64,000 bases of DNA, taken from assembly GCA_025642065.1 (NCBI GenBank), contig JAODUP010000722.1, positions 62,001-126,000 on the forward strand, given 5' to 3'. Positions 34,156 to 48,500 of this stretch are shown here, in pieces. The translations under genes were made by a program, and so were the position numbers. This DNA is from Paralvinella palmiformis. Its lineage: Eukaryota; Annelida; Polychaeta; Terebellida; Alvinellidae. Positions within the stretch are counted from its first letter, which is position 1. Each line of letters opens with the position of its first letter. The notes under the pieces were generated by a model. The model did no database searches, was not told the origin of the DNA, and saw nothing but the letters and a program-made list of their open reading frames with translations.

Positions 34156-34786
34156 TATACATGATAAACTAATACACCAGTGTTCCTTCCAGCACTTTAA
34201 ATACATTGAACGCAAAGAGTAACAAGTTATACCAATAACAAACAGACCAACAATATTTTCTTTGAATACAACGAAACTGATCCAGAATAATTGATAAATT
34301 CCGGAGTTGGAAATTAAAAATGGAATCCGGAATTGATAATTCCACGAAATAATTTACGAAATAATATTCCATTTATCTAGGCACACTGAATATGATTCGT
34401 TGAAAAGTATTCGTACTATCATCTCGATGATTAAATTTCAACGCAGTTTTGATATGATTGGCTCTTCTGATGAAATGCTACCTGAAATGATCAACAAGTA
34501 AGAAAGAATGTTTCCAAAGAATTATCCTGCATATCCGATAACTATAACAGGAAGAACTGGAATTTCACAATCTGGGTTCAGAACAGATAAACTGGATTAA
34601 ATATTAATTGATCAAATGTAACTGAATAAAAGTGAGAATTTTAAAATATCTGGCTTTTAAATTTGAGCATCGAGGATGGACAAGATGAGAATGGGAATAC
34701 GGAGAGAGAGAGAGAGGAGACAGAAAAATAAACAGACCAGCACATAAAAAGAAGCAAATGGAGAGGATGACTATAAATGTGAATGT
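32841..34786. other. Convergent 3' region between SCAMP and the zinc-finger gene
   Basis: Minus-strand AATAAA hexamers (plus TTTATT) lie at 33155-33160 and 33616-33621 and could end the exon E9 transcripts. A plus-strand AATAAA at about 33145 sits next to the first of these. A long (AT)n run lies at about 34111-34151. A 157-codon plus-strand frame at 33232-33705 lacks gene-like features. Confidence 0.5.
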
Positions 34787-35020
34787 TCATACACTGATAT
34801 CGAGCTTAGCTCGCGTTCTGTAATATTTGTGTTCTTTTCTCTCGTGGCGACGGGCGTTCGTTTCAAAGGTAAACTTCTTCTTACAACCTGGAAATGTGCA
34901 CTTGTACTGTGGCGTGGCACCGGTACGACAGCTCCGGCCAGCATGAGATCCTGACTGGGAATACGGCTGCTGCCACGGTGAATCCTCCTCATCCCAATAT
35001 TCTACATATTCTATGTGAAT
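34787..35020 (-). CDS. Alternative zinc-finger exon E9 (last)
   Basis: Acceptor CTCTCTGCCACAG, phase 0, 77 codons plus stop. It starts with an acidic, aromatic stretch (IHIEYVEYWDEED) not seen in the other exons. The finger is C41, C46, H59, H64 (YKCTFPGC..FTFETNARRHERKEH). Predicted helix residues at -1, 2, 3 and 6 are F, T, N and R. It is the most distal exon from the promoter (24 kb from the shared exon). Confidence 0.85.
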   Translation of the reverse strand: MHIEYVEYWDEEDSPWQQPYSQSGSHAGRSCRTGATPQYKCTFPGCKKKFTFETNARRHERKEHKYYRTRAKLDISV

Positions 35021-38000
35021 CTGTGGCAGAGAGAAGAAATACGACATAAAACTGTTGGCAAATAACCCACGATCACGTGAAGAACTAGTAAGTAGCAGAG
35101 ACGTTAATAATAGCCTGCTGAATTGTTACAGATTTTCGTGAATATTTATAGATTTTGGACATTGTTATATTATTAGCATGAAATTAATCCACTAACAAAA
35201 TTATTCGTTCACCAGCAACTTGTGTAATGCAGTTAATTATGAAGTAACAGCCTGTGTGATTTAACTTAGTCACAAACACAAATGCCTACATATCATCCAA
35301 AAAAATGTACGTCCAACTTCAAATAAATGTTATAAATATAATTATTTCATGGCATGGTTTGTTGCAAACTCCACAGCAGACCTGCAGGTAATGGGATCAA
35401 ATCCCAAAGTTATTGTGTCCACTGGATATTTCATCTGATCATCCCATCTGATCAGGAAGTGTGCTTTTGGACATATCGGCCAATCTAAATGACACTTAGA
35501 GATGCAGCCAGTTGTCTCAACACCAAACAGGTTTATCTCCTGGGTATTACAAACTTTAATTTGTTTATTCCCAGTAAGGTATTTACTCGGATAAACACAT
35601 CAAACTTTTGTATCCGCATGATGGAAATAATCAACGTCCACACGCATATCGGCTAAATGAAAAGCAACGGGCAGCACTGATTTAGAAACACGAACGTGCA
35701 AATGAATTGGCAAAAGGAACTTATCCACAAGCCATGGCCAGAACTTCTCTGATTGCTAGAACTCCATAAATGATTCTCTAAACTAAAAAAAAATGGCTCA
35801 AAATCAAATCCGTAGTTCGCTGCTGAATGGAAAGATGTCCTCACCAACATTGAGTCATATATTATTCTCTCAGATCAGATTTTCCACATATTAAAATATG
35901 CCATACATCTAAGATATGTAAAACATGGCAACGTGGCATATATTTAGAAGTGTTAATGATATACAATTGTATATGTTTCGATTCCACAAAAGTAAACCAA
36001 AACTGAAATGAATCTATCCGTTCCAATATGCTGCTTTTTGGTTTTGTAGCATCCATTGTAACATTGGACCCCTCTCTCCATGGCAGAAACAGTACTGTTG
36101 TTAGCCGGAGACCTCTAGTACCAGGGTTCAAAAGCCACATCCGAAGGATGTTTCATTATTTAAATCAGCAAATATTTGACATTGCAAGTGCACAAAAAGT
36201 TTCATTCATTTATAATACAAATTCGTATATATGCTTCCCACACACTGGTAAATGGCCTCAGTGCTGATATGTTGATATTAGTCATTAGACTGATGTCAAC
36301 AAGCCTACCCACATATAGGGGGTAGGCTTTTTACTAAACACAAAATATTTACTCTCACATTGTAATTTACTTAAGCTCTCCATTGCTCTTTGACCAGCAC
36401 AGTTCTCATGCACCAAAACAGAGCCATGAAGCCAAACCTAGATCACAAGGGGGGGGGGGGATATGTACTAATCGCCTACCTGGTAACAGACTTCTAGCAT
36501 TAGAATTCAAATTACGACCTGGTAGATATGTATGAAGGATGTTTCATCCTTTACTGTCTCATTACTTTGAAGGCTGACTGGACTATTTAGCCCACCATGA
36601 GCATAAAAGATTTCACATTATCCAACACTACACACAAACTACGCTACCTCTGTGGTGTTAAAGCACATAGTTTTCTTCTTCCACTACGGTCATTTCTGCT
36701 ATAAATTAATAATGCAATAGTCAAGTTCATGTGTGACTCTGAATTGTAGGAAAATCACGCAATAGCTATAAGACAGTTTATGGAAAAATAAGGTGGATAG
36801 CCAATAAAAACTTGAGATCAAAATAAATATAGCAATAAGTTTAAAACAAGCCACAGCCAACTTTATATAGAGATGTCATACACTATATATGATAGGTTTA
36901 CCTGAAATGAAAATTGCAAATAACTTGGAAATAGAAAGAGAAGCGATTTTCACTCTATTGACTTAATTGAAAATAGGAGCTTTAGATTGTAATCATCAAC
37001 TTAGGGCAGACGCTGAGAGGTGACACCCGAAGGAAACACATCTCACCAACACAGGTGTGAGCCGGATTTGAACTCAGAACAACAGGATTACCCAGATTCA
37101 TCTACTGGTCAGTGACCGATCTTTGGTCACGATTTTACAGATCTGCTTACAGCACGCACTCAAACTTGTTCCAGTAACACAGCAGGTTGTTCCAATCATT
37201 TTGTTTCGTTAATTGCATCGCATGTTTCATTACAGTTGGATAAACACCAAGGTCACTTTCATAATGCTTAAACATTTTTAAACATCTACCCTCTCTACGA
37301 GTGCTGTAGTATTTTCTTTTACGTCCATCAGAATTATTGGAAATAAACTCATCACTTCACTCCGGTGTCCCATATCTGTGCATAATATGGCGGCAATATT
37401 TGTGAAAAATAAATATAATTCAGGGAATCTTTAAAAGATCACTTCACAACAAAGCAACTGAGTCTTTTAAACAAGTGTAGTCAATGCGAAGACTCATTAA
37501 TAATTATTTGCATAGCACTGCTGTGACAAGTTTTGCTAGGTTCTAAAAATGCTAAATTTAATATCAGAAAATGGATGATGAATATTCATTCAACGGCGTG
37601 AGATTAACAAATCATGAATGTACAAATTTCAAAGCAGTACAATTTAACGTCCAATCATATTTTTGTGTTTACAGTAGGGTTTTAGGTGGAATTGTACATT
37701 AGTCATAACATGTTAGCAGAAGTTTACATTTAACCTACAGTGTCGACATATTCCTCAAACTTGTTAAATTACAGCCAATTTACATGAACAAAAAAATGGA
37801 CAACAGCAGATTAGTTGATATTATATATGAATTGCATCAAAAATAACTACACAAAGAATATTATATATAAAATATATCAAGATAAGGAAATAAATCTTAT
37901 TTGAAAGGAAAGCAAAAAAACTTGTATGGCCAATACAGAATCAATACCACTATATATATATATATGTGTGTGTGTAAACTAAAACACACACACATATATA

Positions 38001-40282
38001 TACACTAAATGCAGATCAACACACTGAAAACAATCAGTTTGCTTTAATAAAATTTATTACCAGGTATAAAAATTACAACAGTTTATCACATGTATTATCT
38101 ATATGAGATGTTAGACTGCCATAGTTACAACACAGTTTTAATCATGAATTATGATAAACATCGTCTTGTGTGTGTACACTATCTTAATTTAAAATAATAA
38201 GATACAACACACAATACACAACTCACATACACACACATACATGAAGAGAATAATTTTTCCTTAAATAGTCAGCAGTCACTTTACTACATAAACTTCCCAA
38301 TACGAAATACGCTAATGCCAGTGCTATTCACTAGATGTCACCACCAACGAAAATACCTGCCTTGAAAATAATTCCAACATTTTTCAACTTGACCTTCACT
38401 CACACCAATTCAACAACACAGTCAACAGAAATACTAACACACCTGGTCCGACATGACAGGAATCGAAAAAATGTGTTCCGATTAAATTACATTTGCATCA
38501 CTGGTGTTTTTCAAAGGAGCATAGGTAAATGCATCAATACTATTACGAATTGCAAATTACACACTAAAGAAATCCAAGTGAGAATTTCCAACATTGAACT
38601 TTGTTCTAGTTGCTTAATTAGACTTATGGCTTCTCCGAGTCAGATAACCGAGCACAAGAATTCCCAAGATATACAACTCTAAAGGTATCATTCCGTTTGA
38701 GAGAGGGATATATGTTGTATATCTACTGATAACTAGGCCCTTAACTACAAGCTTAAGAACAGACCGGAAATTCGAGACCATCATCTTAATAATGATGAAA
38801 TGGGAACAATTTAAATGGGAACTGTCTCTGACGTACGACGGGGGTGGGGCCATAAGACATACACCCACCATGTATGCAACAAGCGATTACAAACGGTACT
38901 ATAACAAAGAGCCTTGGGGCACAACAACCCGTTTCAAAACTAGCATTTCAAATGGATCAGTGTTTGATTTCTGTCGGCGATGCCGAAGGTTATTTAAATG
39001 TCTGCTACTGAACTGAACTGTTCACGAAGAAGACACGTCCGTCCTCGAACGATCACCTCCCCGACTGACTGGTCCGCGTACAGCGTACCGCGTTCCCGTC
39101 GTCCACCGTTCCTCGTTCCATCTCGTCAGCCAGCAAACTGAGCGAATTTTCGCCGACCAAGTGCTTGTAGCGTTTGTGCCGAGTCATGGTACGCTTTTCA
39201 TAGAACCTCAAATTACATCCGGGAAAGTCGCAGGCCCACGGTTTGTTCGGGGCCGTCTTTGGGCGATATTTTCGCATGAGGGGGTAGCCGTGTTGGAATA
39301 TTGCCACGCTGCCGCCAACCGCTATCCTCGGCGGGCCGTTCTTCTGGCTGGCAGTCCATTTCGCGCTGCCGCCGTGTTTGGCGGCTCGACCACTAGAGGG
39401 CGCCTTCAGCAGACCCTGTTGCACGAAGCTCGAAACAACGGGCGACGTATAAATCTGTATCGAGGAGAGAAAAACAGCTTTGTTTATATCCGAAGATGGT
39501 GTCCTTTATATAAGCCATGAAACCTATTGTGAGTAATAAGAAAAGAACAGGGTGGGGGGGGGGGGGTTAAGAAACCTGGGTCATTGGAAAATGGTGAAAT
39601 TTAAAAAAAAATCCAGATTGGAAGAAAAAGAGGAAATCCGCTAATAGAAGTCAGAAATATTAATGTGCACAATGGAGATAAGTGTTTGTACTTGTTGACT
39701 TCGTGTGTACTTTTTATTATGTTATAAAACGTTAATACGACGTGGCCTCAGACGTTTTAAAAGTGAACGAACAAATACAACTTCAACGCACTCCATTGTG
39801 TAACAATCGACAGAGGTGTTAGTAAGCCTGTGAGAGTCAACAAAATATTTGTACACAATACGCAAATAATAGCTAGACATCAGTTACCTGGATATCAGGC
39901 AATCACCTTCAAAGTACACGGCTACATCGTATCTATATGTTAGTTAGCAAAATGCGAACACGGTAACTAACGTGAAGCAAAATGTGAAACTATCATGAAG
40001 TTTAACCGCCTCAAGAATGTGAAGAGACGGCAGTTGATATTAGTGAGTGAGTGAGTGAGTGAGTGAGTGAGTGAGTGAGTGAGTGAGTGAGTGAGTGAGG
40101 AGTCAAACGAGCGAGCGAGTGAGTGAGGTAATTACCAAAAAGAGCCTTTATTGTCAACATCTTTTAGTTGTCTCTTGTCACATGAAGAACTGATCAGTTT
40201 TTAAATAGGAACCTTCATAATTGGGTTGAAGTGAATAACCATGACATCCAGACAACATATCATTCAGTATCATCGCCTACAC

Positions 40283-40314
<32 letters not shown>

Positions 40315-40561
40315 AGAAGTAGCAAATTCTAAACTCTGAAACCTCATAAAGCTACTGATACTGATGACAAAAACTTTCAATACGTAATCTCAGATATGTT
40401 TACAAAATCACAGGGCACAACTACATATCCGAGTTTCTGATGAGACAAAACTACCAATTAAAGTTTTCAATTGAGCCATCAGACCTTTATTACAATATGG
40501 TAATTTGGTCTGAAGTCCATTTCCTAACAGAGACACTTAGAAACCCAGCAGGAACTATTTT

Positions 40562-40598
<37 letters not shown>

Positions 40599-42550
40599 TT
40601 TAGAGAGATGTGTGCACGGTTTGTAGAAAATCGAGACTGTTATTCTCATCTTTTTATGGATACATTGTGAAGCCAGTCAACACCCTTCTCCCCAGTGACC
40701 GCACTGTGGAACAGTCTACACGATGATAGATTGAGATCAATGCTCGGCAATATAAACCACCCAAATCAATATCCACATTTGGAAAAATGGCAAAATGTGA
40801 GAAATAACTCGACAGGATAAATGGTTTCCTTTTGGTGAAAACATACATACGGGAGTGAATTGCGAGTTTCGGGACGTCCGCATGCTTCGGCAAACTTCGT
40901 AACCCACCATACAGAATGTAGTTAGTGCAAGATTATCCCCCAACTAATGTGTGTTAAAAATTCCAAATCTGTTTGGAATCTGAAGCATCAAATTACAGAC
41001 CATATGATACATTAATTAAGCCAGTACTTATAAATACTGGCTGATTTTTTTTTTTACAACCCCCATTTACTCTAGCGTTGTGGTCATACCTCGATGACAC
41101 TCTGACAGAGAACAGGTGTTAATAAACTGCAGTCGAGATTAAGCCAGAGTACCATTAAAAAAACCTACACCAAGAAAACATTATGGACAACCGCAGAGAG
41201 TAAATCAACCGGACTGACCATATATTAGCAGTCTTTCAGTAAGACCACCTCTTATGGTAGGTTTATATAGTGAGTGATACGAGTTGTTTTAGTGCAATTC
41301 TAAAAGTGATCGACTCCAGACGTTGGAATGTGTATTTAATAAAGCTGTGAAATTAATCTGTACAGAGGTTAAAAAGGAAACAAATAAATAAACGCAATCA
41401 GTCAGTCAGAGAGAGAGAGAGAGATGATGATGATTGATGTTTTACGGCCACTTTTGTGCACAAGGTAGGCTAAATGGGCCGAGCGACCTCCAAAGGTAAT
41501 GAGACGAAGTGATAAACGAAACAACCTTCAGATGTGCCCACGCCGGGATTCGAACACGGGTGGTAGTGATCTGTGGTCCAACACGCTACCGCTAGACCGC
41601 GGAGGCGCCCCGAGAGAGAGAGAGAGCAAGATTGATGAGTTAGTGAGTAAGAGCAAAAGTGGGTGAATAAGAGGGTGAGTGAGTAGTGTTTAATATCCCA
41701 CTGCTACAAGAAGGTTATTTATTATCGGCTTTTACACAGTAAAAACTATTACTATATCCTAGATAAGATGTTAAGACTTAATGGCGAGAACCACCCCCCC
41801 CCCTCCCTCCCAACATACTGTCTTCCAAGCACCATTACGTCCAGGCATAATGCTTTCGTAATAAGCAGCCATTTTGAACGAGGCTTCCGCAGTGCAGTGA
41901 ATACGTTCAAGCTTTCAGCATCTGCTACCCGCCGTCTAGTATTCCAAACCCCAACGATGTCTGAAAGAAATGCACGGACTTTGTGTTGTGGTACAATTAC
42001 GCCGTGTCCGGCACACCAGATTAGCCCCAAATCATGCACCCGTGGACAAAAAGAATATTATCAAGAGACGAACTCTTTATTAGCCACTGACTTTGTCCAA
42101 AACGTCGCCCCCCTCCTCCCCACTTCAGTTATAAACATGTACTTCGGTGCATCGTTTACGTGTTCGGCGAATGTGTGTAAACGCTGGCAATGATTTGTTT
42201 AGCTGCATTGTTTCAGCTCTTGTTTAAATCTTTAGCACACACATACACACACGCGCACAACATCGGGGGAACCAATCCTAACAGGTTTATTTCAAGCAGC
42301 AGAATCCATGACAAACAGTCTGGAGCAAAACACCAACGAGGTTCTGATGTTTTGTTTAATTTAGTCAACGTAACGGTACTCGGCTAGCACATGGACTCGT
42401 TGTTCCAACAATTCTTAAAAATAATCTCAACAACGTACATCGAACACCAATGGAGAACTGTTCTGACAAAACTATGATTACGACCTGCTCAACAGCGGAA
42501 AACACAGGCAGACGATAATCAAAATACATCTCACTGTAGCACAATACACG

Positions 42551-42586
<36 letters not shown>

Positions 42587-45500
42587 CGCGCGCACCATTT
42601 ATTCTGTAGCCATTTTAACAACGGGCATCTTGCGCAATGAGAAAGCAACATTTGTAACAAATAACAGTTCCAAAACATCAACAAGTCAACAAATGAGACT
42701 CACATTATACGATAATATCATAATCAACCTGCAGAACACGTCAGTGGGAAAACCTTAAAATGGCTGCATTAAATTTACGGTAACACACAATCATCATCAT
42801 CATGCTTACCATGTACTCATATCATCGCTACAAAAATGATCAGCTCACTGAAAACAATTACAGTTCTAACTGAATGCAGCTGTACTGAATACATCAAACA
42901 AAAGTCCTAACAACTAATCGTGTATCAATTAGTTAGTGTAAAGAAATTCCCAACTAACTGTACCACTCGAGATTCCCGAGGAAAATAAATCCATTAACAT
43001 TTCTTGCCAATAACCGAACTGTTCCCGAGAAATCAACCAACGACGGGACATGATAGTGCTGTAATTCGTCAACAAATCCCGGTGGAAAGAGGGAAAATAA
43101 ACATTCGCCATCTCTTCTGGCACGGTACACGGTTGGTCTGGGGCTGATTTTAACTGGTAAAGTTTTCCAGACGATGCAGACAATCAACTCAAGGTAGTGT
43201 CGCCATCTCTTTGCAAGCGATCAAAGCAGTATTAACATACCACCCGCTACTCAAGACACTTTACCACTACCAAAACAAATTACGTATTAGTTACTTTCAC
43301 ATTAGATATGGAAAAAAAATGTCCATTACTTTAGTTTACAATACGCTTGGTCTAAACTAATATGGCCACTTCCTGCCTGGTACAGCCCCACTAAAAATAA
43401 CTCCGCCTAATAATCACTACCGGATCAGCTGTTTACAATTCCAGCATATATTTTGACGGCCGAAAAAGGAAGTCCAGCACGGACCCTCTCTCCCCTGGTA
43501 GCATCTATATGTACCACATAACTTACGCTGCCACTCGTCTCGTGAACGTTCTTTGAACGGCCCCAGTTGCCTCACAACATGCTTCACGCAGCGGTTACAC
43601 TCCCCATAGGCTGCAACAACGCGAGCATATCTTAGTGACAGATCTTGTGTAAATATGCGAAATACGACCAAATGACAAGGCAGATGGGGCGGCTAAATGT
43701 TTGCTCTATGGCAGACCAGATCTTTCCGCAGGTTACGACAGCAGTCAGGAATAATAACACACGAATGGCAGATTGGTACCCTGCCCTCTGACGTAAAAAG
43801 TGCAATACCCGATACCCAACAGATACCCGGTTAACGTTACCAGCGCTGACTGATCAATCCGTTCCCACCATGCCACTGTCAATGACAACTACATCATGGA
43901 CAACTGTGAAAATGGCTCATCCATATTTATATCGCGTTTTACATAAATATACACAGTATACTCAGAATGTTAACTGTCCACAGCTACTGACCACGATGTA
44001 AATAGACAACCGTATCTACAGGGGAAGAGGGGTTATCTATCATCTACCATCTTATGCTCTTTCAACTGGCAGGTCAGATCGATTCCGTTCATGGCAATAT
44101 AAGTGGTAGGACTAGAGACCAGTGTGTGACCGTTATCGTTACACTCCCATATTCCCTTCTGCGCGATATCCATCGATCTCAGCGAACACGTAACCGATGT
44201 AACATCGGGGTGTTTCGTTTTCCAGGACGCCTACGGCACATCGAAAACCAAATCGAACTATTTCGTTTTGTTGCGGCCATGTTTATAAGTCTGATGACGG
44301 AGCATGTTTTTCTTGAAGCAGAATTTCAGGTGACAACCGGGATATCCGCAGACAAAGGCCCTCTCAACTACTGCCGTACTGCGACGCCTTCTTATTGGTG
44401 GCAGCAGTCTTTCTAACGTCAGCAAACTGGATGGATCACCCGTGCCTAGATACTTCACGTCGCAATAGGAGTTATGTCTATTATAACCGGCATCCGCGGG
44501 GTTCGGATTTCTAGGCGGATGAGACATCTGAATGGCGGAGCTCGGCGTCGTCGTGATGCAGCCGATGTCCGTTTGCAGGTTTGGCCCAGCATACGGGTGA
44601 AACGCCTCCTGTTGGAAGAACACGGAAGCTCGATTAACTTTCAGTGATGCCTTAACATGTGTACAGTAGGCTGGTTGTGGGGGGGGGGGGTTGCGTTTCT
44701 GCGTGCAGAAAAACGAAAACTGGGGCTTTGGGAAACGTACGCATTAATTCAGGATCTGCTTAAATCAGATACGTCAACATCCTCACTAATAATTAGATTG
44801 CGTCAAATCGTTCAAAACAACTTGTAATGGCAAACAGCTTTCATCGCTCTTTTGCGCTGGTTTTTAATTCACGTTTCATTCCGTCAGCGTCTCTTAAACT
44901 TATTGCAAATTATACTTAGTAACGTTATAATTGGACATCAGCCACTTAATAGATTCTTGTCCAGTTATATGTCTTGGCCACTTGAAGCCGTATTATTCAT
45001 TTGGCTGTGGGAGTTCAAATGCTGTACTTAAGGAAGCCCCTTCACCTACAGTACTAACAGGCAATGCCTGCGTTGATCGACCATCTGTAAATGGCCAACA
45101 GTCTAGTTTTTGTCAAGTCATGCATGGTATGATATCTTTTCAAATGAATGTAGCATATTGATAATCAACGCAATCAATTTCTAGAAGATACCCACACAAG
45201 CGTCCCTGGTGATCAATAATACCACATCGACCATGGGAGCTAATAAAACACTAGACGCCCTTGACCAAGTATCGAATACCATAAAGTCACAATTCAGTGG
45301 CGCCAACAATTGATGATCATCATACAAGATGGAGCTTAATTCTGACTTGATACATTATCCTCTAAAAAATTATGATACAGTTAATACAGATATGGCACAA
45401 ATGTTGTTGCTATTGTTGTTGTTATTACAGTTGATGCCGTTTAGATGTACCTTCATTCCGATCTTGTTTGATCATGCTGTGTTCGTTATGTGTAACTGAT

Positions 45501-48500
45501 CATATTTCACAACCGTAGCCTCGTGAGAGGAAGAAAACCTGAAAAGGTGAATAAGTAAACAAGGGACTAACTGAACAGCTCTGGAAACCTGCAGTTGACC
45601 ATCAGACTCCGTAGGATATTTCGCAGCGCTGGCCCGGTCAGACCCACGGACCCGCTTTGCTTATACACATCTACGAGACAACCTAGTCTGCCCGTGTATG
45701 GTCTGGTCTATTGCTAAATGCTAAAGTTTAAGCTCTCCACGTTTTGAGGTTTTTTTTTAACACCCCCAATCTTCTTTACTGGCTACCACTCTAAATCACA
45801 GATCCAGTAAGAACAGATCGAACTGGTGCTATCGCGTTCTTATCCGCAAGCGGTGTCCCTTCGAAACCACTCAGAATTCAACACATTTTAACAGATGATG
45901 ATGATGATTGCTCTTTTACGGCCACTTTTGTGCACAAGGTAGGCTAAATGGGCCGAGCTACTTCCAAAGGTGATGAGACGAAGTGAAAGACGAAACAACC
46001 TTTAGATATGCCCAAGCACATCGAGCCACTCGAAGCACTAAACATACATCGCCCGCAAACACTTCACCCAGAAGAAGTTCAACCAGCAATAGTTTAACCA
46101 GCGTCAAGGCATAATACTACGCGGTTCTCCAACATCAAACACCGAACAAGAGAACAAAGAAGCGGGCCCCACAAGAGTAGTACAAGCTGTCGCCGCAACA
46201 GCGCCCACTATCGCATCACATCAGTGGCGCGTACACCGATCGGAACGTTTTCAGTCGTCCGTGTTTTTCGTTCTGGTGCCGCCGCATGTGTTGTTTGTGA
46301 TAAAAACGCGCCGCACAGCCCGGGTGGTCGCACTGGTACTGCTTGTCGACGCCGTGACGAGACCTCGGCGTCCGGGCGAATTTAAGCTGCATGGCTTCCC
46401 CGCCTGCGAGCGGACTCCAGCCCTGTTGACAGTAACCAACACCATCCCGTCCGGCCGTTAGCATCTAGAAATGGGGAAGAAAACAGCAAATCACCGAATG
46501 GTAATCAGAAGACAGCGGTCTCAAGCACGCGCCCTATAAGCCAGCTCAAGCTGGTGCACGCAAGCACAGACACATATTACCCATGCGAATGCAGTGGAAT
46601 TCCCTCGGAATGAACACCCCAAATACCTACCACCTGCTACAAGACAATCAATTCCCCCATATCTAGTACCAGAGGACCAGAGCTGAAAGTTTTAGAAACA
46701 AGTATTCAGGAACAGAATGCCGTTTGTGTTTATCCATTTCTAGGCCCTTTTCTCCCCATTCTGACTTCAAGAAGAATGTAGTCTTATACCTAGCCTCTGT
46801 TATACAGAGTCAAGCCATTGACTGGTTGAGTAATTGCCTGTTTGCCTTTTAGTGGTGCCGTGTAATGTTCAATAAATCTACTCTACTCCCAGCTGGGTCT
46901 CTTTCTATCAGTTCGTGCTGTATGCTATTGTTGAAGCCGGCGAATTCACGGCAGACATGTCACCCTAAATCAAATGTTAATGCTCCTATCACTGTCAAAA
47001 AAAACCTTTACAAGAAATGAATCGCATGCAAGTTAAGTACCATTTCTGGCGAGAGGGGTCTCACACACACACACCCTTTCTACATATATCTCACCAAGAC
47101 ATTATACCGAAAGACAGCAGTGACGTATTGAACTTTATTCCACGTAAACGACACAAAAACGTAACATTCTTAATATATAAATATCATGCAATAAATAAAT
47201 AAATAAATAAATATTAAAATCATATTAAATTTGAAATAATTATCGTGATAAATACTCCAACAGTATATTTAACTTCAATTCAATTTCCTCATACATTTAA
47301 CACAATTCTTAATTCTAACGCGCTGCACTCAAGTAAAAATAACAACTTATCTGACACTGAACTACTCGGATACAAAAACGGGCTAATTTTAAGTTCTGAA
47401 AATATTTCTCCTCGTCAAAGATAATACTTATATTTATAAAAACAACATCTGACTTGTAAAAGAAAACACGAATGGCATGGAAAGACAAAATAATTCACAC
47501 TATATAATTGTATTCTTTTTTAATAAATATAACGCCTGAGCATTCATAGCTTCTCCAAAGACATCCAAGTTAATGCTGTTGTTGCTCATCCAAAACGACT
47601 TCCCAATTCAAAGAGGTTTAAACACCACAGAGTCACATTCACTTCGGTCTCAATTGCAGCCTTGCTCACATCAGGCCGCAAACAGAGTACAATCATGCTG
47701 TGAGTGAGTAATTTGTTCTGAGGGTGCTTCTTCGGGAAACATCCCACGCGTGATTCAATTTTGAAACTCTAACTCGAGCTTTCCAGCGCAATGTTCTAAA
47801 TACCGAGCAATGAGAAAGAGGGGACCTATTGAGACATATTCGAGAAAAGTCTATATCAGTTTTTTAATAAGCTACTAGTCTTCACTTCCAACACTGTACG
47901 AAATAGCATCTTGTGAGCTGGAGTGACTGCGTGCTTAACATCGGTTATAATCTCAACTGAGACATGCTGCCGAGGAACTACTGGCTAGGGAACTGAATTG
48001 GTCACGATTAAGGCGTTTTATTGATGAATGAAACATCCTACAGAAAAGGGATACACTGGAAATATAGTCTGTAGGAAAATGCACTACGAAGTGCATCATT
48101 GGGGAAGCTTGGGTTGTTTGAAAAGTGAGTGAACGAGCGAGCGCCCTTTCTCGGCGCTAGAAAATACTGATTGCTGAAAAATACTGATTGTTGAAATATT
48201 AATTCAGTTGTGAAGCATTAACGTATATTATTGGTAGATATGTATCTGGAGAGCTCACCAAGGCAATTTAGAAGAAAAACCACTTATAGGTCGGTAGCGG
48301 CTAATATAACATATCTGGAGTATCTGTGGCAAACTAACAAACATTATGGCTCAGGAAACTGGACAAACAACGAACAGAACTAACCCCGCTACTCTTAACC
48401 AATTCCAAACTAATATATCAGTTGCAGCTCTCGACACACACACACACACACACACACACTGCCAACTACTGACTCCCTGTACTCATTGACGGTTCAACAT

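Larger units (their letters stand above)
39455..44257 (-). other. Interval between E7 and E8
   Basis: A 4.8 kb interval with (GTGA)n, two (TC)n runs, the SINE at 41426-41612, a compound (TC)n(TG)n at about 42549-42590, and a poly-C run at about 41796. A minus-strand AATAAA-type hexamer (plus 'tttatt' at about 42276) could serve E7. No finger-coding exon is visible. Confidence 0.6.

Noticed and set aside
40041..40099. Tandem GTGAGT splice donors
   Set aside because: They are a by-product of the (GTGA)n repeat on the strand opposite to the host gene.
41530..41612. tRNA gene on the minus strand
   Set aside because: A- and B-boxes are present, but they are joined to a SINE body repeated across the window and the full cloverleaf is not kept.
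43417..43671. Minus-strand ORF with Cys-rich spacing as a tenth finger exon
   Set aside because: The cysteines do not form C-X4-C-X12-H-X4-H and there is no phase-0 acceptor followed by the conserved framework.
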